Shown in pieces: positions 9,302 through 18,457 of a stretch of 64,000 nucleotides of DNA. The stretch is taken from assembly GCA_019794795.1 (NCBI GenBank), contig JAIMFC010000002.1:151142-215141 (forward strand), given 5' to 3'. Both the position numbers and the translations under genes were made by a program. Numbering within the stretch: position 1 is the first letter of the stretch; every line of letters begins with the position of its first letter. The DNA comes from Streptococcus gallolyticus (GTDB lineage: Bacteria > Bacillota > Bacilli > Lactobacillales > Streptococcaceae). The notes under the pieces are model-generated. The model saw only the letters and a program-made list of their open reading frames with translations, was not told the origin of the DNA and searched no databases.

Positions 9302-10003
9302 ATGAAAGTCATTACTGTAAAAGACCAAGTGGAAGGCGGAAAGGTTGCCTTTGATGTATTGAAAGAAAAGTTAGCGGCTGGGGCTAGTGTACTAGGCTTG
9401 GCAACAGGATCAACACCGATTGAATTTTACAAGGAAGTGGTTGCTAGCGACCTTGACTTATCTAACTTGGTATCTGTCAACTTGGATGAGTATGTAGGTT
9501 TGTCAGCAGATGATGAGCAATCTTACGCTTACTTTATGAAAGAAAATCTCTTTGCGGCAAAACCATTGAAAGCTAGCTATCTTCCAAATGGCTTGGCTGA
9601 AAATCCAGCAGAAGAAGCCCTCCGTTACAACCAAATCTTGGCTGAAAATCCAATTGATTTCCAAATTTTGGGAATTGGTCGCAATGGGCATATTGGTTTC
9701 AATGAACCAGGTTCTTCATTTGAAGGTGTGACTCGAGTGGTTGATTTGACACCATCTACTATTGAAGCCAATGCTCGTTTCTTTGAAGATGAAAGTCAAG
9801 TGCCAAAACAAGCTTTCTCAATGGGAATTGCCAACATTATGGCTTCAAAAACCATTGTTCTAATGGCTTACGGTGTTGAAAAAGCTGACGCAGTTTACGG
9901 CATGGTCAATGGTCCAGTGACGGAAGAACTTCCAGCTTCTGTCCTTCAAAACCACGCAGACGTTGTTGTGATTGTGGATGAAGCAGCAGCTTTAAAATTA
10001 TAA
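9302..10003 (+). CDS. nagB: Glucosamine-6-phosphate deaminase
   Basis: A 233-residue enzyme that converts glucosamine 6-phosphate to fructose 6-phosphate and ammonia, the last step of amino-sugar use. Motifs are [11 protein letters not shown] (phosphate loop), VNLDEYVGL with the catalytic aspartate around residue 64, and [17 protein letters not shown]. The length matches the short Gram-positive NagB class, which lacks the allosteric C-terminal extension. AAAGGAGAG precedes the ATG. It is monocistronic: an intergenic repeat element follows it. Two operator copies in its promoter indicate repression by a NagR-type regulator encoded elsewhere. Confidence 0.97.
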   Translation: MKVITVKDQVEGGKVAFDVLKEKLAAGASVLGLATGSTPIEFYKEVVASDLDLSNLVSVNLDEYVGLSADDEQSYAYFMKENLFAAKPLKASYLPNGLAENPAEEALRYNQILAENPIDFQILGIGRNGHIGFNEPGSSFEGVTRVVDLTPSTIEANARFFEDESQVPKQAFSMGIANIMASKTIVLMAYGVEKADAVYGMVNGPVTEELPASVLQNHADVVVIVDEAAALKL

Positions 10004-10017
10004 TGCTCCTAGATTAT

Positions 10018-10385
10018 GGGAGTGGGAAAGAACTCATAGCAATCAACAAAGAGTTCCCTTCGCTCCTATATTTTTAGCTCAGGCAGAAAACGTCCACTGG
10101 ACCTTTTCTCTCCCACCCCCGCATAGCTCAAAAGGTTCAGTGAACCGTTTGAGGCTGGAAATGAAGCGAAATTTTCGCGTCAACATAGGCATCTTTGAAG
10201 CTTGAAAAGCGAACAAAGATGCCAATCAGCAGTGGTTGTCGGGTGCTAAAGCACCGCGTCAACTGTGCAGGGGAAAGACTATGCTATTAAAATAGCAAGG
10301 ATTTCTCCCAACCACTGCGTCTTGTAATTCTAGCTCAAATAAAATTAGAAGTTGGACTTTTTACCCAGCTTCTTTTTATGCGGAG
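10018..10385. repeat. Dispersed intergenic repeat, long copy (R1)
   Basis: This fills most of the 421-bp gap after nagB. Its reverse complement matches the element at 35258-35482 over two separate blocks: one near 10325-10380 (AAGTTGGACTTTTTACCCAGC) and one at 10018-10130 (hairpins around GGTCCAGTGGAC and GGGAGTGGGAAAGAACTC). About 150 bp in between are present only in this copy. It holds several hairpins and no credible ORF. It is likely to act as terminator or RNA-stability sequence for nagB. Confidence 0.8.
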
Positions 10386-10424
10386 AAATCGGTTTTATAG
10401 GTTGATTTTTGCTATACTATTCTT

Positions 10425-11146
10425 ATGCGATTAGATAAGTGTTTAGGACAGGCGGGCTTTGGTTCGCGCAATCAGATAAAGAAATTGTTGCGTGGTCGCC
10501 AGGTGCGGATTGACGGGGAGATTGTGACAGCGATTAACCATATTGTGGATACGGATTTGCAGGATATTCGGGTGGCTGATAAAAAGGTTGAGGGGCTAGC
10601 CAGTACCTATCTTTTGCTCAATAAGCCTGCAGGAGTTGTGACAGCAGTTAGTGATCAGGAACATGAGACAGTCTTAGATTGCTTAGCAGCTGAAGATCGT
10701 GCAACAGGCCTCTATCCTGTTGGGCGCTTGGATCGAGATACAGAAGGGCTGGTTCTCTTGACCAACAATGGTCCGCTAGGCTTTCGCCTCCTTCATCCCC
10801 AGTATCATATTGACAAGACCTATTATGTGGAGGTCAATGGCCCGCTGGAACCAGATGCACCGGATTTTTTGCGCGTGGAGTGACCTTTCTCGATGGAACA
10901 GTTTGTAACCCTGCTCATTTAGAAGTTCTTTCTTCTGGGGTGGAAAAAAGTTGCGCTGAAATCACCATCTCTGAGGGAAAATTTCATCAAGTCAAGAAAA
11001 TGTTCTTAGCCTATGGTGTCAAGGTGACCTATCTGAGACGAATACGCTTTGGTGAATTTCATCTAGGTGATTTACCCGTTGGTGCCTATCGACCGTTGAA
11101 CACAGAAGAATTGCAGATATTGAAACGATATTTTAAGAAAAAATAA
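10425..11146 (+). pseudogene. RsuA-family 16S rRNA pseudouridine synthase, frameshifted
   Basis: The first part (10425-10883) has the S4 RNA-binding domain (MRLDKCLGQAGFGSRNQIKK) and the catalytic motif YPVGRLDRDTEGL with its aspartate. The C-terminal part (to 11146) is in another frame and contains ISEGKFHQVKKMFLAYG. The switch lies at a run of six T (10865-10870): one more T would give DFFARGVTFLDG and one uninterrupted protein of about 240 residues. This is either a real 1-bp deletion, a slippage-variable tract or a sequencing error. RsuA-type enzymes modify one uridine in 16S rRNA and are dispensable. Confidence 0.85.
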
Positions 11147-11173
11147 ACTTGAGACAAGGGTCTCAAGTTTATT
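11142..11173. terminator. Bidirectional terminator
   Basis: AATAAACTTGAGAC (11142-11155) pairs perfectly with GTCTCAAGTTTATT (11160-11173) around a short loop. A- and T-rich flanks on both sides let it serve the pseudouridine synthase and the convergent iron transporter operon. Confidence 0.88.
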
Positions 11174-12170
11174 TTGTTTGTCTCATCAGATAGAGGAAGT
11201 AGGGAGCACCAATGATGGAGACCACAATTCCTGTGGGAATTCCTGTTCCGACTAGGAGGACACGACCAATAGTATCAGCTATCAGTAATAGCATCATGCC
11301 AACTAACATGGCAAAAGGAAGGGAAATACGATGATTGCTTCCAACCAGTTTGCGTGTGATATGGCCAGCTACTAGTCCTACAAAGGTAACATTGCCTACC
11401 AACAACACACTGAGAGCTGCCAGACCTGTCGAGAGTAGAAGGATGAGGATTCGTTCCTTTTGCAGTGCAATTCCTAGCCCTAGGGCTGTCTGTTCATTTA
11501 GATTGAGAATATTGAGTTGATTGCTGTGTAGGTAGACAAGAAGCCATAGAACAAAGAAGAATGGAGAAATGACCCAAATGGTTTGCCAATTATCACCAGT
11601 AATGCGCCCAGACAACCAACTTGCAATGTAGTCTACTTTATAACGGTCGAGATTTCCAACAATAGCCACCATGGTACTGGATAGCATGGTAGAAACTCCA
11701 ATACCTGCTACAATCAATCGATTTGGACGGGTCCCTTGCCCTTTTTTGAAGGAAATCAAGTAAACAAATAGGATGGTGGCTATACCACCTAGAGTAGCCA
11801 GAAAAGGCATAAAGTTTAGAAAGCTTAGTTTTAGCAGGTCAGTATAGGAAATCATGAGAGCTACCACCATACCAGCACCCGTATTGATACCAAGAATACC
11901 TGAGTCTGCTAAAGGATTTCGCGTCAAGGTCTGAAGAAGTTGCCCACTAATGGCCAAGGATGCCCCAGCGAATAGGCAGACAAGGATTCGAGGCAGACGA
12001 ATGTTACGGATAATAAGAACTGTCCCAGAAGGAGCTTGTCCTGTCAATACTTTTAGGACATCTAGCAAATCTAATTTACTATATCCAAGTGATAAAGAGA
12101 GAATGAAGCAAAAAAAGGTGAGCAGGATAGCTAGGCTAAAGTAGACGAAGAGTTTTTTTCCTTTTATCAT
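11169..12170 (-). CDS. Iron-siderophore ABC transporter permease (FhuG/FecD type)
   Basis: A 333-residue BtuC/FecCD-family permease with 9-10 hydrophobic segments. The family signatures GQLLQTLTRNPLADSGILGINTGAG and GLVAGHITRKLVGSNHR (the ATPase contact loop) are visible in part. It is the last gene of a four-gene operon, overlapping the previous permease by 4 nt (ATGA). Gene order ATPase, binding protein, permease, permease equals that of streptococcal fhuCDBG. The ligand is probably a ferric hydroxamate or catecholate, inferred from family only. Confidence 0.9.
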   Translation of the reverse strand: MIKGKKLFVYFSLAILLTFFCFILSLSLGYSKLDLLDVLKVLTGQAPSGTVLIIRNIRLPRILVCLFAGASLAISGQLLQTLTRNPLADSGILGINTGAGMVVALMISYTDLLKLSFLNFMPFLATLGGIATILFVYLISFKKGQGTRPNRLIVAGIGVSTMLSSTMVAIVGNLDRYKVDYIASWLSGRITGDNWQTIWVISPFFFVLWLLVYLHSNQLNILNLNEQTALGLGIALQKERILILLLSTGLAALSVLLVGNVTFVGLVAGHITRKLVGSNHRISLPFAMLVGMMLLLIADTIGRVLLVGTGIPTGIVVSIIGAPYFLYLMRQTK

Positions 12171-13189
12171 AGGTGACGTCCTTTTCTAAGTAGCCAAATA
12201 AAGCAAGGTAATCCTATAAAACTTACAATGGCATTCAGTGGCGTTTCATAGGGAGGCTTGATCGTCCGACAAATCAAATCAACATAGAGGATAAAAGAAG
12301 CACCAGCCAAGGCAGACAGGGGAAGGAGTTTCTGATAGTTTTGCTTGGTCAAAGAACGGATCATATGAGGAATAATCAGTCCGACAAAAGCCATAGAACC
12401 TACTAAAGCAACTGCAGCAGAGGAGAGGAGAAGGACAATTCCTAAGAAGATAAGAGAAATAATCCCTGTTTTTTGTCCTAAGGACTTTGCTATCGTGTCA
12501 TCTAGGCTGAGAATGGTTAGTTGGTGTGAAAACAATTGTGCCAGCACTAATCCAAGGAGAATAAAGGGGGCAATAATGGCAAGCATTTTCCAGTTGAGAG
12601 CGATGAGACCGCCAGCCTGCCAACCAATAACGGCACTAGATAGATGAAAATAAATGGTAATGGCTTGGCCAATAGATTGTAAGAGTGTTGCAACCATTGC
12701 CCCAGCTAATACCAACCGAATTTGATGGTAACCGCGTCGGGTATAGGCAAGGCTGAATACGATGAGTGCGGCTAAAAAAGCACCCAGTAGGCAAAAAAGG
12801 AGTATTTGCAGATAATGAAGATGGGGAAAAATCGCATAGCCAGCGACTAAAGCTAAGCCTGCACCAGCATTGATTCCCAATAAACCAGGATCGGCAATAG
12901 GATTTCGAGTAACACCTTGCATAATTGCCCCAGCTACTGCAAAGGCAGCCCCAACTAATAGAGCCCCTATGATTCGTGGAATACGTAGATCAATGATGAT
13001 ATCTTGGGCATCTGACGGTTTGAAAGGTTGCTTCAGTACAGCCATGACTTCCTGATGGGAATAGGAAACAGCCCCAAAACGAAGACTGAGATAGAGTCCT
13101 AGGATAAGTGAGAAGAGGAAGATACAAAAAACAAGCCAAAAAGATTTTGGCTTCGTTTTTGTATCAAATTGTGAAGAATGAATAGTCAT
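12167..13189 (-). CDS. Iron-siderophore ABC transporter permease (FhuB/FecC type)
   Basis: A 340-residue FecCD-family permease. After a short cytoplasmic tail (MTIHSSQFDTKTKPKS) there are 9-10 membrane helices. Signatures are MQGVTRNPIADPGLLGINAG around residue 90 and VGLIIPHMIRSLTKQNY, the coupling-helix region, around residue 270. It forms the heterodimeric channel with the downstream FhuG-type gene, whose start overlaps its stop. The binding-protein gene ends 24 nt upstream. Confidence 0.9.
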   Translation of the reverse strand: MTIHSSQFDTKTKPKSFWLVFCIFLFSLILGLYLSLRFGAVSYSHQEVMAVLKQPFKPSDAQDIIIDLRIPRIIGALLVGAAFAVAGAIMQGVTRNPIADPGLLGINAGAGLALVAGYAIFPHLHYLQILLFCLLGAFLAALIVFSLAYTRRGYHQIRLVLAGAMVATLLQSIGQAITIYFHLSSAVIGWQAGGLIALNWKMLAIIAPFILLGLVLAQLFSHQLTILSLDDTIAKSLGQKTGIISLIFLGIVLLLSSAAVALVGSMAFVGLIIPHMIRSLTKQNYQKLLPLSALAGASFILYVDLICRTIKPPYETPLNAIVSFIGLPCFIWLLRKGRHL

Positions 13190-13213
13190 ATAACTTCCTT
13201 TGATAGTTGAGAA

Positions 13214-14140
13214 TTATTTTGCAGTTGCAAGAATGGCATCCCGTAGCGTATTTAATTCATATTCTAAGGTGAATGGATCATTGAAGTAGAAAGCATTGGC
13301 ATCTACGCGAATCACATGGCCGTTTTTCACAGCTGGTAGATTTTTCCAAACATCGCTTTCGTAGAGGGCAGAACCTGTTTGGTCATCTTCTGCAGCAACA
13401 ATGATATAATCTCCAGCATAGTCTGCTACAACTTCTTGAGAGATAGCTAAGTAACCAGTTGGAAATACTTCTTTTAAGACTTTGTCAGAAGCTGTATATC
13501 CTAAATCTTGGTGAATAACTTCCCCACCGCGTCCCCAGTTGTTACCGAATAGATAGATTTCTTTTTCGTAAAGTCCCATAACAGTGAAGCTAGCATTTTC
13601 TCCAGTGACAGCTTTTACTTCCTTAGCGACTTTAGCTGTTTTTTCTTTCCAATCTGTTAACCATTTTTCAGCTTTTTTCTCTTGACCGAAAATTTTTCCC
13701 CAGCTAGAAAGAATTTCGAGATAATCCTGTTTTCCATATTCGACAACAATGGTTGGAGCGATAGCAGCAAGTTGATCAATATTTTCATCTGTCGAACCGA
13801 CAACGATCAGATCGGGTTCAAGAGCCGCTACAGCTTCCAAGTCTTCACTTGTTACTTCCTTGGCGTCCTTGACCAGGTCTTTTAAGACAGGATTCTTTTT
13901 GTCGTAAGAAGTCACTCCAATCAATGGAAGGTCTAACTTCAAGAGGTGACCTGTGTAGGATGAGGTCAGACTAATGACCTTTTTAGGCTTTTCAGGGATG
14001 TCTCCCTTATAGCTGAATCCCTCAATTTTGGGCATGCTAGATAGTTGTTTCTCTTCAGTTGAATGAGAAGTAGCAGAAGAGCAGGCGACAAGCAACATCA
14101 CTGCCATTGCAAGTGACAGAAATGAAAGAATCTTTTTCAT
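13214..14140 (-). CDS. Iron-siderophore-binding lipoprotein (FhuD/FeuA type)
   Basis: A 308-residue lipoprotein. The signal peptide ends in the lipobox LLVAC, with lipidated Cys at about residue 20. The Peripla_BP_2 fold follows: [35 protein letters not shown] sequence ([14 protein letters not shown]), and the C-terminal [18 protein letters not shown] seen in iron-siderophore binding proteins. It delivers the chelate to the two permeases encoded downstream. The start has a GGAG ribosome site (AGGAGATTTTT before the ATG). Confidence 0.9.
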   Translation of the reverse strand: MKKILSFLSLAMAVMLLVACSSATSHSTEEKQLSSMPKIEGFSYKGDIPEKPKKVISLTSSYTGHLLKLDLPLIGVTSYDKKNPVLKDLVKDAKEVTSEDLEAVAALEPDLIVVGSTDENIDQLAAIAPTIVVEYGKQDYLEILSSWGKIFGQEKKAEKWLTDWKEKTAKVAKEVKAVTGENASFTVMGLYEKEIYLFGNNWGRGGEVIHQDLGYTASDKVLKEVFPTGYLAISQEVVADYAGDYIIVAAEDDQTGSALYESDVWKNLPAVKNGHVIRVDANAFYFNDPFTLEYELNTLRDAILATAK

Positions 14141-14158
14141 AAAAATCTCCTAAAAATT

Positions 14159-14947
14159 TTATTTACATAAGGAATAGTTGAGTAGAACTGGGGAACCTGA
14201 TGGACTTTGGATAATTTCTGCATCAATCTGAAAGACTTCTCTTAAGATTTCTTTTGTCATGATTGTTTGAGGGCTGCCTTGATGGCAGATTTTTCCTTGT
14301 TTCATGGCAATCAAGTGATTGGAAAAACGGGCAGAAAGATTGAGATCATGTAGGACCATGACAATAGTTTTGTCCCTCTTTTGATTGAGTTCCTGGAGCA
14401 ATTCTAAAATTTCTAATTGATGATTGAGGTCTAAATAGGTGGTTGGCTCATCTAGGAAAATGGTATCCGTATCCTGAGCTAGTGCCATAGCAATCCAGAC
14501 ACGTTGTCGTTGGCCACCTGAAAGACTATCCACCATCATGTCTGCATAAGAACTGGTCTGGGTGACTTCCAAAGCCCAATTGATTTTTTCTTTATCTGAA
14601 GCAGTTAGCCGCCCAAGTCCAGATTGATGTGGGAATCGCCCGTATGACACTAACTCATAGACAGTAATTCCCTCTGTTACCTCTAATACTTGGGGGAGAA
14701 GCGCTAATTTTTTCGCAATCTGTTTAGTGGGAAGACTAGCGATTACTTGACCATCCAAATAGATACTTCCTTGTTTAAGGGGTAAAATCCGTGTCAAAGC
14801 CTTCAGGAGAGTAGATTTTCCACAACCATTTGCTCCGATAATTGTCGTCATTTTTCCTTGAGGGATCTGAACAGATAACTCATCAATTATGATCTTTTCT
14901 TCATAGGCAACTTGAATTGCCTGAGTTTCAATATGTGACAAATCCAT
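14159..14947 (-). CDS. Iron-siderophore ABC transporter ATPase (FhuC type)
   Basis: A 262-residue ABC ATPase. Walker A is GANGCGKST, the signature is LSGGQRQRVWIAMALAQ, and Walker B is DTIFLDEPTTYLDL, followed by the D-loop and switch histidine (VLHDLN). It is the first gene of the operon. The start is uncertain: GGAGG directly touches the ATG at 14947 with no spacer, while an in-frame TTG at 14941 has ideal spacing. A GTG at 14980 would put the start upstream of the -10 element (TATAAT, minus strand 14964-14969) and is unlikely. Confidence 0.92.
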   Translation of the reverse strand: MDLSHIETQAIQVAYEEKIIIDELSVQIPQGKMTTIIGANGCGKSTLLKALTRILPLKQGSIYLDGQVIASLPTKQIAKKLALLPQVLEVTEGITVYELVSYGRFPHQSGLGRLTASDKEKINWALEVTQTSSYADMMVDSLSGGQRQRVWIAMALAQDTDTIFLDEPTTYLDLNHQLEILELLQELNQKRDKTIVMVLHDLNLSARFSNHLIAMKQGKICHQGSPQTIMTKEILREVFQIDAEIIQSPSGSPVLLNYSLCK

Positions 14948-14963
14948 CCTCCAGTTTCTACAG

Positions 14964-15013
14964 ATTATAGTATACAGCACAAGTTTTAATTTTTCAATAG
15001 TTTTCTGACAATT
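14964..15013 (-). promoter_or_regulatory. Promoter region of the iron transporter operon
   Basis: A minus-strand TATAAT at 14964-14969 puts the transcript start only about 10 nt before the ATG. Further upstream, AGTTTTCTGACAATT at 14999-15013 fits the CodY box AATTTTCWGAAAATT with two mismatches. No clear -35 at 17 bp is seen. Confidence 0.45.
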
Positions 15014-15021
15014 TAACGAAA

Positions 15022-15047
15022 ATTAAAACAGGTGCTAGACCTGTTTT
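15022..15047 (-). terminator. Terminator of murE
   Basis: AAAACAGGT (15025-15033) pairs with ACCTGTTTT (15039-15047). On the minus strand the stem follows the murE stop and is followed by a T-rich sequence. Confidence 0.8.
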
Positions 15048-16494
15048 AGAGATATTTTTTAGCAATTTCTAAGTCTCCAAGATAGGAAGGATCCTTCTGT
15101 CCGTTCACAATCTGATAGGCATCGGCCCCTTTTCCAGCGATGATAACAGCGTCACTTGCTGTCTCAGTTTTTGACATAGCTGTTTGAATAGCTTGTTCAC
15201 GGTCGATGATAATCTCATAGTCTCGTGTCATGTACTGGGCGATTTCTTGGCAAATTTTTTCAGGATCTTCAAAGTTTGGATCATCAGCAGTCAGAATCAC
15301 CTTGACCCCTGGATAGTGGTTGAGGAGGAGACCGAAGTCTTTCCGACGACTTTCACCCTTATTACCAGGTGCGCCGATGAGAAGGGTTACTTGTCCAGTC
15401 TGGTGTTCCAAGACCACATCTAGTAGTTTTTGCAGGCTATCGCCATTATGAGCATAGTCTACAAAAATTTTAGCACTATTTACTTGAGTTAAGACTTCCA
15501 TACGACCTGGGACAGTTGTTTGAGCGATTCCTTTCTGGACATCAGATAGGTTTGCTCCTAGACGGAGGCAGGTAAGACCAGCTGCGATAGCATTTTCTTG
15601 GTTGAAAGAGCCGATGAGCTGGATATCGTAATCACCAGCTAGTTTACCAGTAGCTGTGAAGCTAAAGGCTTGTGACTTGGTTATTTGGTTATCTGAGAAT
15701 TTCCCGTAAATATCATGAGGGATGTTTTCTACTTGTTCTTTAACTACTTGGAAATGGTCCATCTGGCTATTGACCACCACAGCTCTGCTATTTTCCATCA
15801 AAAGACGCTTGTGGAAGAAGTAGTCCTCGAAGGTCGGGTGCTCAATAGGACCAATGTGGTCGGGACTAATGTTGAGGAAGACGCCCACGTCAAAAGTTAG
15901 ACCATAGACACGCTTGGTTAAATAGGCTTGGCTTGAAACTTCCATGATAAGGTGGGTCATGCCATTTTCAACAGCCTGCGCCATCATCTTGAAGAGGTCT
16001 AGGCTCTCAGGTGTTGTCAGCTGGGACTTGAAGAAGGTCTGGCCGTCCAAGGTGGTATTCATGGTAGAAAACATGGCGGGCTTGTGATTTTGCTTGAGGA
16101 TGTTGTAGGCAAAGTAAGCGGCCGTCGTCTTCCCTTTTGTTCCTGTAAAGGCAAGGATTTTCAGCTTATCTTGGGGACTGCCGTAAAATTCCATGGCCAG
16201 CAAGCTCATGGCTTTTTTAATATCAGTGACAATAATGGCAGGAATGCCGACTTCATAATCGTTCTCTGCCACATAGAAGCGCAAGCCATTCTCCACGGCT
16301 TGCTCTAAAAATTCTTTTTTAAAGGCAGCTCCTTTGACAAAGAAAAGAGTATCCAAGTCTGTATCTCGGCTATCATAGCTAATCTTTGTGAAGGTCACAT
16401 TTTCCCAATTATAGTGGTAGTTTTCGTCAGACAAAATCTCACGGAAGTTCTTATCTTTTTTTAGTAGGGCAAGTACATTTTCAATACGAATCAT
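15046..16494 (-). CDS. murE: UDP-N-acetylmuramoyl-L-alanyl-D-glutamate-L-lysine ligase
   Basis: A 482-residue Mur ligase that adds the third stem-peptide residue in peptidoglycan synthesis. The ATP loop [12 protein letters not shown] lies around residue 117. The central domain has [10 protein letters not shown] and the [10 protein letters not shown] region. In the C-terminal domain DDPNFEDP replaces the DNPR motif of diaminopimelate-adding enzymes, fitting the lysine-type wall of streptococci. It is transcribed alone, with its own terminator. Confidence 0.95.
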   Translation of the reverse strand: MIRIENVLALLKKDKNFREILSDENYHYNWENVTFTKISYDSRDTDLDTLFFVKGAAFKKEFLEQAVENGLRFYVAENDYEVGIPAIIVTDIKKAMSLLAMEFYGSPQDKLKILAFTGTKGKTTAAYFAYNILKQNHKPAMFSTMNTTLDGQTFFKSQLTTPESLDLFKMMAQAVENGMTHLIMEVSSQAYLTKRVYGLTFDVGVFLNISPDHIGPIEHPTFEDYFFHKRLLMENSRAVVVNSQMDHFQVVKEQVENIPHDIYGKFSDNQITKSQAFSFTATGKLAGDYDIQLIGSFNQENAIAAGLTCLRLGANLSDVQKGIAQTTVPGRMEVLTQVNSAKIFVDYAHNGDSLQKLLDVVLEHQTGQVTLLIGAPGNKGESRRKDFGLLLNHYPGVKVILTADDPNFEDPEKICQEIAQYMTRDYEIIIDREQAIQTAMSKTETASDAVIIAGKGADAYQIVNGQKDPSYLGDLEIAKKYL

Positions 16495-16643
16495 GGTATC
16501 TCTTCCTTATCTAGTTTTGATTATTATATCATAAGTAGGAGACAGATGGCTAATAGCATTGTCCAATCGGCTGTAACACGAAAGAAATTGCCTTATAATT
16601 TTTGGTATGATATGATAGTTTTATTAACCTAAAGGAGTTTTTT

Positions 16644-16910
16644 ATGAATAAGATGAAAAAGAAAGTTTACCGTAACACCCCTGCTTTTACAGCTATGGCT
16701 TGGGGCTCATTTCTCTTCTTTGCAGCCTTGATTTTGATTGGACTTTATACTCTTAAAGAGCCTTTGATGGTAAAAGGTTACTACCTTATGGGATCTGTAG
16801 GATTGGTTTCATCTTCTTTTACAGTTTCAAAAGTTGTACGTGATAACCAGGAAGATGAGGATAATTATAGCAAGTTACTCCAAGAAGCTGGTGTGAAAGA
16901 CGAAGCATAA
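16644..16910 (+). CDS. YiaA/YiaB-like two-helix membrane protein
   Basis: An 88-residue protein with the yiaAB-type layout: the conserved start NTPAFTAMAWGSFLFF, a second helix around residues 52-70 (GYYLMGSVGLVSSSFTVSK), and an acidic tail (NQEDEDNYSKLL). AAAGGAG precedes the ATG. Family members are small inner-membrane proteins of unknown role. It stands alone between murE (opposite strand) and another small membrane gene and ends at a terminator. Confidence 0.8.
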   Translation: MNKMKKKVYRNTPAFTAMAWGSFLFFAALILIGLYTLKEPLMVKGYYLMGSVGLVSSSFTVSKVVRDNQEDEDNYSKLLQEAGVKDEA

Positions 16911-16917
16911 TTCTAGG

Positions 16918-16949
16918 AAGAGAGTGGTTTTATTCCCTCTCTTTTTTTG
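16918..16949 (+). terminator. Terminator after the YiaA-like gene
   Basis: AAGAGAG (16918-16924) pairs with CTCTCTT (16937-16943), followed by TTTTTT. A TATAAT at 16951-16956 immediately after it is the probable -10 of the next gene. Confidence 0.8.
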
Positions 16950-16978
16950 ATATAATAGAAGAAAAATTCGAGGATCTT

Positions 16979-17233
16979 ATGAAATTTACCTTTAATAAAG
17001 CATTTTACAAGTCAAAATATTTTTACCAAGCCATTTTTAATTCGATTGTCTTTGGCTCACTTGTGTGGGAACGATCCATTTTATTGAAATATCTGATTGC
17101 TTCTTTTATTCTAGCAACCTTTGCTCTTGCTCTTTTTAATGATAAAAATCAAATCAAAGAAAATAAGAATGTCTGGATTGTTGCAGGCTTAACCCTCTTG
17201 GTGTCGGTCTTGTTTGTCTGGATAATGCTGTAA
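16979..17233 (+). CDS. Small streptococcal membrane protein (DUF3272-like)
   Basis: An 84-residue protein with three hydrophobic stretches (about 16-30, 36-52 and 64-84) and a basic N-terminus (MKFTFNKAFYKSKYF). AGGATC precedes the ATG, and a TATAAT lies 22 nt upstream of the start. It resembles the small DUF3272 membrane proteins restricted to streptococci, though I cannot confirm this without a search. No function known. Confidence 0.7.
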   Translation: MKFTFNKAFYKSKYFYQAIFNSIVFGSLVWERSILLKYLIASFILATFALALFNDKNQIKENKNVWIVAGLTLLVSVLFVWIML

Positions 17234-17364
17234 TTTTTTCTTCTTTTATAAAATATGATAGCCTTTCTTTATGAGGGGCTTTTAATATTTATATGTGGGA
17301 AAGTGGTCTTTATCTGGTACAGGAATGCTACAATGATAGATAAGTAAATCAGGGAGAGATAGCG

Positions 17365-18456
17365 ATGACAGATTTCAAATTAGATACGATTTTAGCCCAT
17401 GCGGGTATTAATACGGATGAGAAGACGGGGGCTCTTATTTCTCCTATTCATCTTTCTACAACTTATCAACATCCTGAGTTTGGTAAATCCACTGGTTTTG
17501 ACTATACTCGTACCAAAAATCCGACTCGTTTGACCTTGGAAAAGACCTTGGCGGCGATTGAGAAAGCAGATTACGCTCTAGTGACGAGCTCAGGTATATC
17601 AGCCTTGGTCTTGCTTTTTAGTGGCTTTCCAGTTGGGAGCAAGGTCGTAGCTGCGCGTGACCTGTACGGTGGTTCCTTCCGTTGGTTCAATGAGCAAGAG
17701 GCCAATGGACGCTTTAACTTTACCTATACCAATACAGAAGAAGAGATGATTGCGGCCATTTCGGATGAGACGGACTATGTTTACATCGAGACTCCGACTA
17801 ATCCGCTCATGGTGGAGTTTGATATTAAAAAAATTGCTGAGCTGGCACATCAGCACGGAGCAGTAGTCATTGTAGACAATACATTCTACAGTCCGATGTA
17901 TCAAAATCCAATTCCTCTAGGAGCAGATGTTGTCCTGCATTCTGCGACAAAATACTTATCAGGTCATAATGATGTCCTAGCAGGTGTCTTGGTCACCAGC
18001 AATCAGGCAATATATGACAAACTCTTCTACGATCAAAACACGACAGGACCAACTCTATCTCCAATCGACTCTTATCTTCTCATGCGTGGTCTCAAGACTC
18101 TTTCGCTTCGTATGGAACGTGCAACGGAGAATGCGCAGAAGATTGTGGATTATTTGTGGACATCACCTGCTGTCAAGGATGTTCTCTACACTGGTAAAGG
18201 AGGAATGATTTCGGTGAAGGTCACAGATGCAGCAAAAATTAGTCATATTCTCAATAGCTCACAAATTTTTACCTTTGCAGAAAGTTTGGGTGGGGTGGAA
18301 AGTCTCATTACCTACCCAGCTACTCAGACCCATGCAGATATTCCAGCGGAAGTTCGCCATTCATACGGGTTGACAGATGACTTGCTTCGTTTGTCTATTG
18401 GTATCGAAGATGCGGAAGACTTGATCGCTGACTTAAAACAAGCCTTGGAGGGTTGA
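17365..18456 (+). CDS. Cystathionine gamma-synthase/lyase family PLP enzyme
   Basis: A 363-residue Cys/Met-metabolism PLP enzyme. Seen are the substrate-loop arginine region FDYTRTKNPTR, the PLP phosphate loop SSGISALVLLF, the NTFYSP segment after VIVDN, and HSATKYLSGHNDVLAG with the PLP lysine. Family members act as cystathionine gamma-synthase, gamma-lyase or beta-lyase, and sequence alone does not separate them here. The pairing with the MalY/PatB-type gene (1-nt gap) matches a metB-patB pair in related streptococci and fits methionine synthesis by transsulfuration. Confidence 0.92.
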   Translation: MTDFKLDTILAHAGINTDEKTGALISPIHLSTTYQHPEFGKSTGFDYTRTKNPTRLTLEKTLAAIEKADYALVTSSGISALVLLFSGFPVGSKVVAARDLYGGSFRWFNEQEANGRFNFTYTNTEEEMIAAISDETDYVYIETPTNPLMVEFDIKKIAELAHQHGAVVIVDNTFYSPMYQNPIPLGADVVLHSATKYLSGHNDVLAGVLVTSNQAIYDKLFYDQNTTGPTLSPIDSYLLMRGLKTLSLRMERATENAQKIVDYLWTSPAVKDVLYTGKGGMISVKVTDAAKISHILNSSQIFTFAESLGGVESLITYPATQTHADIPAEVRHSYGLTDDLLRLSIGIEDAEDLIADLKQALEG

Positions 18457-18457
18457 T

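Noticed and set aside
9193..9312. Longer N-terminus of the small membrane protein upstream of queA
   Set aside because: It would include the nagB promoter and operators and overlap the nagB start.
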